Shown one piece after another: positions 1 to 8,152 of a stretch of DNA of 64,000 nt. The stretch's first letter is position 1, and each line of letters opens with the position of its first letter. Origin of the DNA: Streptomyces sp. TSRI0281 (GTDB taxonomy: Bacteria > Actinomycetota > Actinomycetes > Streptomycetales > Streptomycetaceae); NCBI RefSeq assembly GCF_001905125.1, contig NZ_LWLE01000001.1, forward strand, positions 522,852 through 586,851, written 5' to 3'. The notes below the pieces were generated by a model. That model did no database searches and had not been told where the DNA came from. It saw only the letters and a list, made by a program, of their open reading frames with translations. Made by a program: the position numbers and the translations under genes.

Positions 1-1
1 G

Positions 2-814
2 CAGAAGCTGCCCGGTACCCGCACGGTCCGCGTCTCCACCCTCGACAAGGCCCGTTGGAGCTTCGACTTCCAGCAGGTCGGCGGGCACACCCCGGAAGAC
101 TTCCCGCTGACCGAGGCGTACTACATGGTCGGCGACGAGGCCGCGTACAAGGGCGGCAAGAGCTACACGAAGACCGTGAACACCGGGGTCTTCGGTCCCC
201 TGCTGTCCTCGGAGTCGGGCATCTTCCGCAGCGGCAACGACATCGCCGCCGCCCTGCCGGTCCTGGCCGACGGCAAGGGCAACTACGGTTCGCCGGAGCT
301 CTCCTCGGTGAAGACGGTCCTCTACCGCAACGGCAAGAAGATCGCCCAGAACGAGGACCCGCTGACGGGCGGCGAGTTCTTCAAGGTCCCCTCGGCCGCC
401 GCCGACTACAGGCTCACCACCTCGGTGCGGCACAGCGCGAAGATCGGTGCGCTGTCCACCCGGATCGACGCGAGCTGGTCGTTCCGCTCCAAGAAGACGC
501 CGGGCGCCCAGCTCCCGGCGTCCACCGTCCGCTTCAGCCCCGCGCTGGGCACGGACGGCCGGGCCAAGGCGGGCAAGGCCGTCCCGGTGCCGGTGAAGGT
601 GCAGGGCTCGGCCGCCGGAAAGAACCTCAAGTCGCTCACGGTGTACGTGAGTTACAACGACGGCAAGACCTGGAAGAAGGTCACCGTCAAGAAGGGCAAG
701 ATCTCCGTGAAGAACCCGGCGAAGGGGAAGGCCATCTCCTTCAAGGCCAATGTCACGGACAAGAAGGGCAACAAGTCATCGGTGACGATCCACAGCGCGT
801 ACCTGGGCAAGTGA
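2..814 (+). CDS. Secreted S8-type (subtilisin-like) protease, C-terminal fragment
   Basis: Only the 3' end of this gene lies in the window; the frame is open from base 2 and ends at TGA 812-814. The roughly 270 visible residues are beta-rich, with lysine/glycine-rich repeats near the end such as NDGKTWKKVTVKKGK and VTDKKGNKSSVTIHSAY. This style of C-terminal tail is found on large secreted Streptomyces S8 peptidases, where it follows the catalytic domain as a P/beta-sandwich module. No catalytic Asp, His or Ser motif is visible because the N-terminal part is missing, so the family call rests on tail resemblance only. Another secreted beta-sandwich protein remains possible. The gene converges on deoA and ends just before tandem repeats and a strong hairpin. 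Confidence 0.5.
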   Translation, partial: QKLPGTRTVRVSTLDKARWSFDFQQVGGHTPEDFPLTEAYYMVGDEAAYKGGKSYTKTVNTGVFGPLLSSESGIFRSGNDIAAALPVLADGKGNYGSPELSSVKTVLYRNGKKIAQNEDPLTGGEFFKVPSAAADYRLTTSVRHSAKIGALSTRIDASWSFRSKKTPGAQLPASTVRFSPALGTDGRAKAGKAVPVPVKVQGSAAGKNLKSLTVYVSYNDGKTWKKVTVKKGKISVKNPAKGKAISFKANVTDKKGNKSSVTIHSAYLGK

Positions 815-823
815 CCCCGGACC

Positions 824-874
824 GCAGGCGCTGAGGCCCCGCAGGGGCTGAGGCCCCGCAGGGGCTGACGCCCC
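824..874. repeat. 17-bp tandem repeat, three units
   Basis: Three adjacent 17-bp units (824-840, 841-857, 858-874) differ by one or two bases; the middle unit is GCAGGGGCTGAGGCCCC. They lie between a stop codon and a terminator hairpin, in non-coding DNA. Each unit contains a short GGGGCTGAGGCCCC-like self-complement, so the array could fold as mini-hairpins that add to termination. Confidence 0.8.
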
Positions 875-883
875 GTACGACAG

Positions 884-924
884 CGGCCCGCCGCACGGAT
901 CCTCAAGATCCGTGCGGCGGGCCG
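884..924. terminator. Bidirectional terminator hairpin
   Basis: A perfect 18-bp inverted repeat (884-901 against 907-924) with a five-base loop CTCAA lies between two convergent genes. It can end transcription from both sides. It has no T-run, as is common for actinomycete terminators. Confidence 0.9.
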
Positions 925-943
925 CGCGTGTTGTCCCGCCCGG

Positions 944-2221
944 TTACGCGATGCGCTCGCGCACCACGGGCAGCGGGGCGAACTCCGTACCGGCCGGGGC
1001 GATGTCGTACGCGTCGGGCAGGGCCTTCAGCGCGTAGTCGAACTTCTCCGGGGTGTCCGTGTGCAGCGTCAGCAGCGGCTGCCCCTCGGTCACGGTGTCG
1101 CCGGGCCTGGCGTGCAGCTCCACGCCCGCGCCCGCCTGCACCGGGTCCTCCTTGCGGGCCCGGCCAGCGCCGAGGCGCCAGGCGGCGACGCCGATGTCGT
1201 ACGCGTCCAGGCGGGTCAGTACGCCGGTGGAGCGTGCGGTCACCACATGCTGCTCGCGGGCGACGGGGAGCGCGGCGTCCGGGTCGCCGCCCTGGGCGGA
1301 GATCATGCGGCGCCACACGTCCATCGCGGAGCCGTCGGCCAGGGCCTTCTCCGGGTCGGCGTCCTTGAGCCCGGCCGCGTCCAGCATCTCGCGGGCGAGC
1401 GCCAGGGTGAGGTCGATGACGTCCTGCGGACCGCCGCCGGCCAGGACCTCCACCGACTCCCGGACCTCCAGGGCGTTGCCCGCGGTGAGGCCGAGCGGGG
1501 TGGCCATGTCCGTGAGCAGCGCGACCGTCCGTACGCCGCTGTCGGTGCCGAGCGCGACCATGGTGGAGGCCAGCTCGCGGGCGTCCTCGATGGTCTTCAT
1601 GAAGGCGCCGGAGCCGACCTTGACGTCCAGGACGAGGGCGCCGGTGCCCTCGGCGATCTTCTTGGACATGATCGAGCTGGCGATCAGCGGGATGGCCTCG
1701 ACGGTGCCGGTGACATCGCGCAGCGCGTACAGCTTCTTGTCTGCGGGGGCGAGCCCGTCACCGGCGGCGCAGATGACCGCGCCGGTGGTGTCCAGGACGT
1801 GCCGCATCTCCTCGTTCGAGAGGTGGGCGCGCCAGCCGGGGATGGACTCCAGCTTGTCGAGGGTGCCGCCGGTGTGGCCGAGACCGCGACCGCTGAGCTG
1901 CGGTACGGCGGCGCCGCAGGCGGCGACCAGCGGGGCGAGCGGCAGCGTGATCTTGTCGCCGACGCCACCGGTGGAGTGCTTGTCGGTGGTGGGGCGGGAG
2001 AGTTCGGCGAAGCTCATCCGCTCGCCGGAGGCGATCATCGCGGCGGTCCAGCGGGCGATCTCGGTGCGGTTCATGCCGTTCAGCAGGATCGCCATGGCCA
2101 GCGCGGACATCTGCTCGTCGGCGACCGCGCCGCGGGTGTACGCGTCGATGACCCAGTCGATCTGCTCGGGGGTCAGCTCGCCTCGGTCCCGCTTGGTGCG
2201 GATGACGGAGATGGCGTCCAT
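944..2221 (-). CDS. deoA: Thymidine (pyrimidine-nucleoside) phosphorylase
   Basis: This cytosolic enzyme cleaves thymidine or deoxyuridine with phosphate to the base and 2-deoxyribose-1-phosphate. The 425-residue length matches the family. The family signature SGRGLGHTGGT is at residues 110-120 and the phosphate/substrate loop KHSTGGVGDK at 81-90. The C-terminal alpha/beta domain runs to RERIA. It is the last gene of a nucleoside uptake and salvage operon, 85 bases after cdd, with a hairpin in the gap that could lower its expression relative to upstream genes. The start is ATG at 2221, preceded by AAGGA. The assignment is secure; thymidine versus uridine preference cannot be read from sequence. 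Confidence 0.96.
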   Translation of the reverse strand: MDAISVIRTKRDRGELTPEQIDWVIDAYTRGAVADEQMSALAMAILLNGMNRTEIARWTAAMIASGERMSFAELSRPTTDKHSTGGVGDKITLPLAPLVAACGAAVPQLSGRGLGHTGGTLDKLESIPGWRAHLSNEEMRHVLDTTGAVICAAGDGLAPADKKLYALRDVTGTVEAIPLIASSIMSKKIAEGTGALVLDVKVGSGAFMKTIEDARELASTMVALGTDSGVRTVALLTDMATPLGLTAGNALEVRESVEVLAGGGPQDVIDLTLALAREMLDAAGLKDADPEKALADGSAMDVWRRMISAQGGDPDAALPVAREQHVVTARSTGVLTRLDAYDIGVAAWRLGAGRARKEDPVQAGAGVELHARPGDTVTEGQPLLTLHTDTPEKFDYALKALPDAYDIAPAGTEFAPLPVVRERIA

Positions 2222-2271
2222 GGTCTGGAGTCCTTCCGGCCGTGTTGCTCGTACATGAGGGTGAGGGTGGG

Positions 2272-2301
2272 GCCGGGCACCCGGTGCGGGGGGTGCCCGG
2301 C
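2272..2301 (-). terminator. Intercistronic hairpin between cdd and deoA
   Basis: An 11-bp perfect stem (2272-2282 with 2291-2301) with an eight-base loop lies in the 85-bp gap after cdd. It may be a partial terminator or an RNA processing/stability element inside the operon. Confidence 0.65.
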
Positions 2302-2306
2302 GGGGG

Positions 2307-2732
2307 TCAGCCGAGGTTCTGCGGCCCGAACGCCTGCGGCAGCATCTCGTCGAGCGTACGGAGGCCGTCCGGGGTCTCCAGGACGAGTTCCGGCCCCCCG
2401 AACTCGTACAGCAGCTGCCTGCACCTGCCGCACGGGACCAGGATCGCCCCGGTCCCGTCCACGCAGGTGAAGTGGGTCAGCCGGCCGCCGCCGGTGGCGT
2501 GCAGCCGGGAGACCAGGCCGCACTCGGCGCACAGCGAGAGGCCGTACGAGGCGTTCTCGACGTTGCAGCCGACGATCGTGCGGCCGTCGTCCACCAGGGC
2601 CGCGACGCCGACCGGGTAACCCGAGTAGGGCGCGTACGCACGGGACATGGCCTCCCGTGCGGCGGTGCGCAGGGCCGCCCAGTCGACCGGCGGCGCCTCG
2701 ACGGGCGCCGCGGCGTCCGCGGGCGGTGTCAC
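2307..2732 (-). CDS. cdd: Cytidine deaminase
   Basis: Zinc-dependent deamination of cytidine or deoxycytidine to uridine or deoxyuridine in the cytosol. At 141 residues it has the length of the homotetrameric bacterial type. The catalytic motif is C68-A69-E70, with the two further zinc cysteines in PCGRCRQ (C101 and C104). The sugar-binding motif NVENASYG is at 58-65. The GTG start at 2732 overlaps the stop of the upstream permease by four bases (GTGA), so translation is probably coupled to the transporter. The context fits: imported cytidine is deaminated and then cleaved by the downstream phosphorylase. Confidence 0.96.
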   Translation of the reverse strand: MTPPADAAAPVEAPPVDWAALRTAAREAMSRAYAPYSGYPVGVAALVDDGRTIVGCNVENASYGLSLCAECGLVSRLHATGGGRLTHFTCVDGTGAILVPCGRCRQLLYEFGGPELVLETPDGLRTLDEMLPQAFGPQNLG

Positions 2733-3994
2733 TTGCCTTCGCCCTTGCGATAGGTCACGCCGTCCGCCTTCGGCATGCGCAGCCGTTGCGCGGAGAGCGA
2801 GAGGACCAGCAGCGTCGTGACGTACGGAGCGGCGTCGACGAACTGGCTCGGTACCTGGTCGGTCAGCGCGTACCAGGTGAACAGCAGCGCGGAGATGGCC
2901 GCCGAGATCACCGCGGCCACGTACTTCTTGCGGTACAGCTGCCAGAACACCACGATCACCAGCAGGATCGCCAGCAACAGCAGCATCGCGTGCACGTTCT
3001 CGGCGCCGCCGCGCAGCTTGAGGCTGTCGGTGAAGCCGAAGAGGCCCGCGCCCAGCGCCATGCCGCCCGGCATCCAGTTGCCGAAGATCATGGCGGCGAG
3101 ACCGATGTAACCGCGTCCGCCGGTCTGGTTCTCCTGGTAGATGCCGGTGGCGACGATCGCCAGGAAGGCCCCGCCGAGTCCCGCCAGACCGCCGGAGACC
3201 GTGACGGCGATGTACTTGTACTTGTAGACGTTGACGCCGAGCGTCTCGGCGGCCACCGGGCTCTCACCGCAGGAACGCAGCCGCAGACCGAACGCCGTGC
3301 GCCACAGGATCCACCAGGTGGCGGGGATCAGCAGCAGGGCGACGACCGTCAGCAGGGACAGGCCGGTGACGAGTCCGCCGATGATGCCCGCGATGTCGGA
3401 GATCAGGAACCAGTGGTGTTGTTGCAGATCCTGCATCCAGTCGGACAACCCTGGAATGGTGATCTTGTCGATCGGATCGATGCGCGGCGACTGCTTGGAC
3501 GAACCGCCCTCGACGCCGTCGAAGGCGAAGTTGGAGAGGTAGCGGGTGAGGCCGACGGCGAGGATGTTGATGGCCACACCGGAGACGATGTGGTTCACGC
3601 CGAAGGTGACGGTGATGACCGCGTGCAGCAGCCCGCCGAGCGCGCCGCCGAGGATGCCGAACAGCACGCCGACCCAGGGGCCCCACTGGAATCCGGCCCA
3701 GGCACCGAACCAGGTACCCAGCACCATCATGCCTTCGAGGCCGATGTTGACGACGCCGGCGCGTTCGGCCCACAGGCCGCCGAGCCCGGCCAGGCCGATC
3801 GGAACGGCCAGTTCCAGCGCGCCCGCGACCTGACCCACGGAGGTCACGTCGTCGGCGCCGCTGATCAGACGGACCAGGGAGACCAGGGCGAGCGCACCCG
3901 CGATGATCAGGAGGACGACGGGCAGGGAGAGCTTGCGGCGCCCGGTGCCCTTCTTGGGGGCGGCGGTTGCGGCGGAGACCTTGCTGGTACTCAC
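2729..3994 (-). CDS. Nucleoside ABC importer permease (NupQ/YufQ type)
   Basis: A 421-residue polytopic inner-membrane protein of the BPD_transp_2 family, which includes BmpA-type nucleoside importers and branched-chain amino acid permeases. A short charged cytoplasmic N-terminus (residues 1-20) is followed by about ten hydrophobic segments. The family-typical run GAERAGVVNIGLEGMM-like appears as WAERAGVVNIGLEGMM near residue 80. The GTG start at 3994 overlaps the stop of the other permease by four bases, and the stop overlaps the cdd start. It should pair with the neighbouring permease to form the channel for the ATPase and the BmpA lipoprotein. Nucleoside specificity is inferred from cdd and deoA. 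Confidence 0.9.
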   Translation of the reverse strand: MSTSKVSAATAAPKKGTGRRKLSLPVVLLIIAGALALVSLVRLISGADDVTSVGQVAGALELAVPIGLAGLGGLWAERAGVVNIGLEGMMVLGTWFGAWAGFQWGPWVGVLFGILGGALGGLLHAVITVTFGVNHIVSGVAINILAVGLTRYLSNFAFDGVEGGSSKQSPRIDPIDKITIPGLSDWMQDLQQHHWFLISDIAGIIGGLVTGLSLLTVVALLLIPATWWILWRTAFGLRLRSCGESPVAAETLGVNVYKYKYIAVTVSGGLAGLGGAFLAIVATGIYQENQTGGRGYIGLAAMIFGNWMPGGMALGAGLFGFTDSLKLRGGAENVHAMLLLLAILLVIVVFWQLYRKKYVAAVISAAISALLFTWYALTDQVPSQFVDAAPYVTTLLVLSLSAQRLRMPKADGVTYRKGEGK

Positions 3995-5109
3995 AGTGCC
4001 GCCTCCTTCTCGGTCGTGAGGGCGTTCCCGGCGGCGAGTTCCTCGCCGACCTTCTGCTGCTGGCGCTTGATGCCGTACCGGCGGACCAGTTCGTAGCTGA
4101 CGACGACCGAGATCACGATCAGGCCCTGCATGATCGTGGCGATCTCCTTCTCGTACCCGAACTGGTCGAGAGAGGCCGACGACTTGTCCAGGAACGCGAT
4201 CAGCAGGGCGCTGAAGGCGATGCCCAGCGGGTTGTTCCGGCCCAGCAGCGCGATGGTGATGCCGGTGAAGCCGATGCCGGTCGGGAAGTCGAGGCTGTAG
4301 GTGTGCGTGTCGCCGAGCAGGGTCGGCATTCCGGCGAGACCGGCGACCGCCCCGGAGATCAGCATCGAGGTGAGGATCATCTTCTTGGCGTCCACACCGG
4401 ATGCCTGGGCGGCGCTCTCGCTGGCGCCCGTGGCCCGCAGGTCGAAGCCGAACCGGGTGCGGTTGAGCACGAACCAGTAGACGAGGCCGCAGCCCGCGGC
4501 GACGAAGGTGAACCCGTAGATCTCACCGGCTTCGGCGCCCATGGACAGGCCGGGGAACCAGCCGGACTCCGGGAGGTCGCCGGTGGTCAGGTTGTTGGAG
4601 CCCGGCGGCTGCTCACCGAAGTTCTTCGGCAGGATGAGCCAGGCGACCAGAGCGGTGGCGATGGAGTTGAGCATGATCGTCGAGACGACCTCGCTGACTC
4701 CGCGGGTGGTCTTCAGGAAGCCCGCGATGCCCGCCCAGAAGGCACCGACCAGCATCGCGACGATGACGATCAGCGCGATCTGGAGCGGCCCCGGCAGGCT
4801 GACGCTGGCCCCGACGAGCGCGGCCATCATCGCGGCGAGGCGGTACTGACCGTCGACCCCGATGTTGAAGAGGTTCATCCGGAAGCCGATGGCGACGGCG
4901 AGGGCGGCGAGGTAGTACGTACCGGCCTGGTTGACGATCAGGACCTGTACGTCGACGTACGACGCCGACTCGAACATCAGCCGGTACGGCTCGAAGGGGT
5001 TACGGCCGGAGGCCAGCAGCACCACCGTGGTGAGTGCGATGGCGACGATCAGGGCGAGGACCGGGCCCGCGAAGCCCAGAATCAGCCGGTCCTTGTCGAT
5101 TTTCTTCAT
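3991..5109 (-). CDS. Nucleoside ABC importer permease (NupP/YufP type)
   Basis: A 372-residue membrane protein of the BPD_transp_2 family with about nine hydrophobic segments. Family features include the AIGFRMNLFNIGVDGQY segment near residue 75 and the cytoplasmic coupling region RATGASESAAQASGVDAKK near 230. The ATG start at 5109 overlaps the stop of the ATPase gene (ATGA), and the stop overlaps the start of the second permease. The polypeptide order and overlaps match the four-gene NupNOPQ arrangement known for guanosine-type transporters in Firmicutes. Function is inferred from family and operon. Confidence 0.9.
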   Translation of the reverse strand: MKKIDKDRLILGFAGPVLALIVAIALTTVVLLASGRNPFEPYRLMFESASYVDVQVLIVNQAGTYYLAALAVAIGFRMNLFNIGVDGQYRLAAMMAALVGASVSLPGPLQIALIVIVAMLVGAFWAGIAGFLKTTRGVSEVVSTIMLNSIATALVAWLILPKNFGEQPPGSNNLTTGDLPESGWFPGLSMGAEAGEIYGFTFVAAGCGLVYWFVLNRTRFGFDLRATGASESAAQASGVDAKKMILTSMLISGAVAGLAGMPTLLGDTHTYSLDFPTGIGFTGITIALLGRNNPLGIAFSALLIAFLDKSSASLDQFGYEKEIATIMQGLIVISVVVSYELVRRYGIKRQQQKVGEELAAGNALTTEKEAAL

Positions 5110-6668
5110 CGGGCCTCGTCCTCCGGGCTTTCGAGGTGACCGGTAGCGGCGCCGGTCATGGCCGAGCCCAGTTCCTCCGGGGTGATGGTGGCCGGGTCGG
5201 CGTCGGCGACCAGTCGGCCGCGGTACATGACGCGCAGGGTGTCGGAGAGCCCGATCAGCTCGTCCAGGTCCGCGGAGATGAGCAGGACGGCCAGCCCTTC
5301 GCGGCGCGCCTCGCGGATCTGGTCCCAGATCTGCGCCTGGGCGCCGACGTCCACGCCCCGGGTGGGGTGCGCGGCGATCAGCAGCTTCGGGGCGTGGCTC
5401 ATCTCGCGGCCGACGATCAGCTTCTGCTGGTTGCCGCCGGAGAGCGATCCCGCGGTGACCTCGATGCCGGGGGTGCGCACGTCGTACTCGCGCACGATGC
5501 GCTCGGTGTCGACGCGGGCCGCCTTCGGCTCCAGCAGCCAGCCCCGGCTGTTGGGCTTCTCGGTGACATGGCCGAGGATGCGGTTCTCCCAGAGCGGCGC
5601 GTCCAGCAGGACGCCGTGCCGGTGGCGGTCCTCGGGGATGTATCCGATGCCGCTCTCCCGCCGCTTGCGCGTGGGGGCGTGCGAGATGTCGTCGGTGTCG
5701 AGGGTGATCACCCCGCCGTCCGGGTTCCGCATCCCCATCAGGGTCTCGATCAGCTCGGTCTGGCCGTTGCCCTCGACCCCGGCGATCCCGAGGACCTCGC
5801 CCTTGTGAATGGTGAAGCCGACGCCGGCGAGCACGTCGCGGACGGCTCCGTCGGGGTCGGTCACGCTGAGCGCGAGGTCCTCGACACGGAGCATCGGGAC
5901 GTCGGTCACCGTGGACTCACGGGTCTCGGGCGAGGGGAGCTCGCTGCCGACCATCAGCTCGGCGAGCTGCTTGGTGGTGGTGTTCGCCGGGTCGGCGGTG
6001 CCCACCGTCGTACCGCGGCGGATCACCGTGATGTCGTCGGCGACCGACAGGACCTCGCCCAGCTTGTGCGAGATGAAGATGACGGTCAGGCCCTCGGCCT
6101 TGAGCTCGCGGAGGTTGTCGAAGAGCGCGTCGACCTCCTGCGGCACGAGCACGGCGGTCGGTTCGTCCAGGATGAGGATGCGGGCGCCGCGGTAGAGGAC
6201 CTTGAGGATCTCCACGCGCTGGCGGTCGGCGACTCCGAGGTCCTCGACGAGCGCGTCGGGCCGGACCCCCAGACCGTAGGCGTCGGAGATCTCCTTGATC
6301 TTCTTACGGGCGGCGGCGCCGATGCCGTACAGCTTCTCGCCGCCGAGAACGACGTTCTCCAGGACGGTGAAGTTGTCGGCGAGCATGAAGTGCTGGTGCA
6401 CCATGCCGATGCCGCGGGCGATCGCCTCGCCGGGGTTGCTGAACGTGACCTCGTCGCCGTCGATCGCGATGGTGCCCTCGTCCGGCTTCTGCATGCCGTA
6501 GAGGATCTTCATCAGGGTGGACTTGCCGGCCCCGTTCTCACCGACGAGCGCGTGAACCGTGCCCTTGCCGATGGTGATGTCGATGTTGTGATTGGCGACG
6601 ACGCCGGGGAAACGCTTGGTGATGCCGTGCAGTTCTACGGCGGGGGGGCTGCTGGACGCGTTGATGAC
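5106..6668 (-). CDS. Nucleoside ABC importer ATPase, tandem nucleotide-binding domains
   Basis: About 520 residues with two fused ABC domains. The first Walker A is GENGAGKST (residues 43-51), with Walker B ILILDEPTAVL. The second half has the degenerate nucleotide loop GVEGNGQTE, a canonical signature SLSGGNQQK and a Walker B variant LLIAAHPTRG. This is the usual pattern of sugar/nucleoside importer ATPases such as NupO. The start is a puzzle. Homology to the family begins right after an AAGGAG site at 6673-6678, yet no in-frame ATG, GTG or TTG lies at the right distance; the codons there are GTC (6666-6668) and ATC (6663-6665). I end the CDS at GTC 6668 provisionally. A GTG one frame away would need a one-base change in a run of seven C's. 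Downstream it overlaps the permease start (ATGA). Confidence 0.88.
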   Translation of the reverse strand, partial: VINASSSPPAVELHGITKRFPGVVANHNIDITIGKGTVHALVGENGAGKSTLMKILYGMQKPDEGTIAIDGDEVTFSNPGEAIARGIGMVHQHFMLADNFTVLENVVLGGEKLYGIGAAARKKIKEISDAYGLGVRPDALVEDLGVADRQRVEILKVLYRGARILILDEPTAVLVPQEVDALFDNLRELKAEGLTVIFISHKLGEVLSVADDITVIRRGTTVGTADPANTTTKQLAELMVGSELPSPETRESTVTDVPMLRVEDLALSVTDPDGAVRDVLAGVGFTIHKGEVLGIAGVEGNGQTELIETLMGMRNPDGGVITLDTDDISHAPTRKRRESGIGYIPEDRHRHGVLLDAPLWENRILGHVTEKPNSRGWLLEPKAARVDTERIVREYDVRTPGIEVTAGSLSGGNQQKLIVGREMSHAPKLLIAAHPTRGVDVGAQAQIWDQIREARREGLAVLLISADLDELIGLSDTLRVMYRGRLVADADPATITPEELGSAMTGAATGHLESPEDEAR

Positions 6669-6877
6669 GCACTCTCCTTGGCCGGACAGGAGCGGGGGCG
6701 GAGGGGCTGAGGGGCGGGGTGAAGTTATCGCGCCGGAGGGCTGTCTACACGCGTAGCGCTGCCGAATCGTAAAACACAGGTGCACAGCACGGCCCGGACG
6801 CTTCGTTCCGGGCGGGTACGGAGGAGCACTGCGAGAGGCGGATCTTCTTCGAGGTCTTCGTGGTGGGGTACTCCGCA

Positions 6878-6912
6878 GGCCCGGAGCGGCGGCATCGCGC
6901 ACGCTCCGGGCC
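6878..6912 (-). terminator. Attenuating hairpin between bmpA and the ATPase gene
   Basis: A perfect 11-bp inverted repeat (6878-6888 with 6902-6912) and a 13-base loop lie about 30 bases after the bmpA stop. In ABC importers such a hairpin often makes the binding-protein message more abundant than the downstream transporter message. Confidence 0.7.
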
Positions 6913-6942
6913 CACAGGAAACCAGCCTGACGGCAGGAACCG

Positions 6943-7992
6943 TTACGGGGTGGTCTTGACGGTGATCTTGCCGTCGATGATGGCCTTCTTCGCCGTGTCC
7001 ACGGCGGCGATGACCTCGGTCATCTTGGTGAAGGCCGGGTTGGACGTCGACAGGCCGACGCCGTCCTTGTCCAGGCCGTAGCGGATCTCACCGGTCTCCG
7101 GCTTGCCGTCCTTGACCGACTTGATCAAGTTGAAGACCGAGTCCTCGACGTCCTTGGTGACCGAGGTCAGAATGCTCGCCTTGTAGGCGGCGAGGCCCTT
7201 CTGCTGGTACTGGTCGGAGTCGACGCCGATGTTCCACTTGCCGGCCTTGGAGACGGCCTCGATCGCACCGGAACCAGCCAGACCGGCCGCCGAGTAGATC
7301 ACGTCGGCCTTCTTGTCGAGCTGGCCCTGGGCGGCGGCCTTGCCGAGGTCGGGCTTGGAGAAGCCGTCGAAGTTCGGCGGCTGGGTCAGGTACTGCGACT
7401 GGACCTTGACCGAGGGGTCGGTGTCCTTGACGCCCTGCTCGTAGCCGGCCTGGAACTTCTTGATCAGCGGGGTCTCGACACCACCGATGAAGCCGACCGT
7501 CTTCGTCTTGGTGACCTTGGCGGCGGCGACACCGGCGAGGTAGGAGCCCTGCTCCTCGTTGAAGACGATGTTGGCGATGTTCTTGCCGGTCACCGAGGCG
7601 TCGTCGATGATCCCGAAGGTGATCTTCGGGAACTTCGGCGCGACCTTCTTGATGGCGGGCGCGTAGGCGAAGCCGACGCCGATCACCGGGTTGTTGCCGG
7701 CGCGGGCCAGCTCGGTGAGGCGCTGCACCTTGTCGGCGTCCGACTCACCGTCGGAGGGCTCCGCCTCGGTGCCCTTGATGCCGAGTTCCTTCTCGGCCTT
7801 GGCCAGACCGGCGTAGGCGGCATCATTGAACGACTGGTCGCCGCGGCCACCGATGTCGTACGCGATGGCGGTCTTGGCGTCCTTGGAGTCGGAACCCGCA
7901 TCCGACGACGATTTTCCGCCACACGCGGTGGCGCTGAGTGCAAGCGCCGCGGACGCAACGCCCACGGTGGCAATCCTGGTGATCCGGCGCAA
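6943..7992 (-). CDS. BmpA-family nucleoside-binding lipoprotein
   Basis: A 349-residue solute-binding lipoprotein of the basic membrane protein/PnrA-Med family, the extracytoplasmic receptor of the adjacent importer. The N-terminus is a lipoprotein signal: MRRIT, a hydrophobic stretch and a lipobox LSATAC-G with the lipidated Cys near residue 24. The mature part shows the family elements IAYDIGGRGDQSFNDAAYAGL and GVGFAYAPAI. The start is TTG at 7992, with GAAGGAG seven bases upstream. It is the first gene of the nucleoside operon and is separated from the ATPase by about 270 bases containing a hairpin. Ligand is inferred to be a nucleoside from the PnrA family and from cdd/deoA. Confidence 0.92.
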   Translation of the reverse strand: MRRITRIATVGVASAALALSATACGGKSSSDAGSDSKDAKTAIAYDIGGRGDQSFNDAAYAGLAKAEKELGIKGTEAEPSDGESDADKVQRLTELARAGNNPVIGVGFAYAPAIKKVAPKFPKITFGIIDDASVTGKNIANIVFNEEQGSYLAGVAAAKVTKTKTVGFIGGVETPLIKKFQAGYEQGVKDTDPSVKVQSQYLTQPPNFDGFSKPDLGKAAAQGQLDKKADVIYSAAGLAGSGAIEAVSKAGKWNIGVDSDQYQQKGLAAYKASILTSVTKDVEDSVFNLIKSVKDGKPETGEIRYGLDKDGVGLSTSNPAFTKMTEVIAAVDTAKKAIIDGKITVKTTP

Positions 7993-8152
7993 GGGAAGGC
8001 TCCTTCAAACCTGACCGAAGCGCCTCTTCCGGCGCTGGTTTCGCGGCGATCGTAACGCGCGTAGATGTCAGATAAGGACCTGTACGGAAGCCGTTATCGG
8101 ATCGTCGCGAACAGAAGCGGTCCCACCCGTCCACGAATGGCCCCCGAACAGC

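Noticed and set aside
6669..6902. Upstream extension of the ABC ATPase to ATG 6902
   Set aside because: The added 78 residues are Arg/Pro/Ser-rich with no similarity to the family and run through the intergenic hairpin; the ribosome site lies at 6673-6678.
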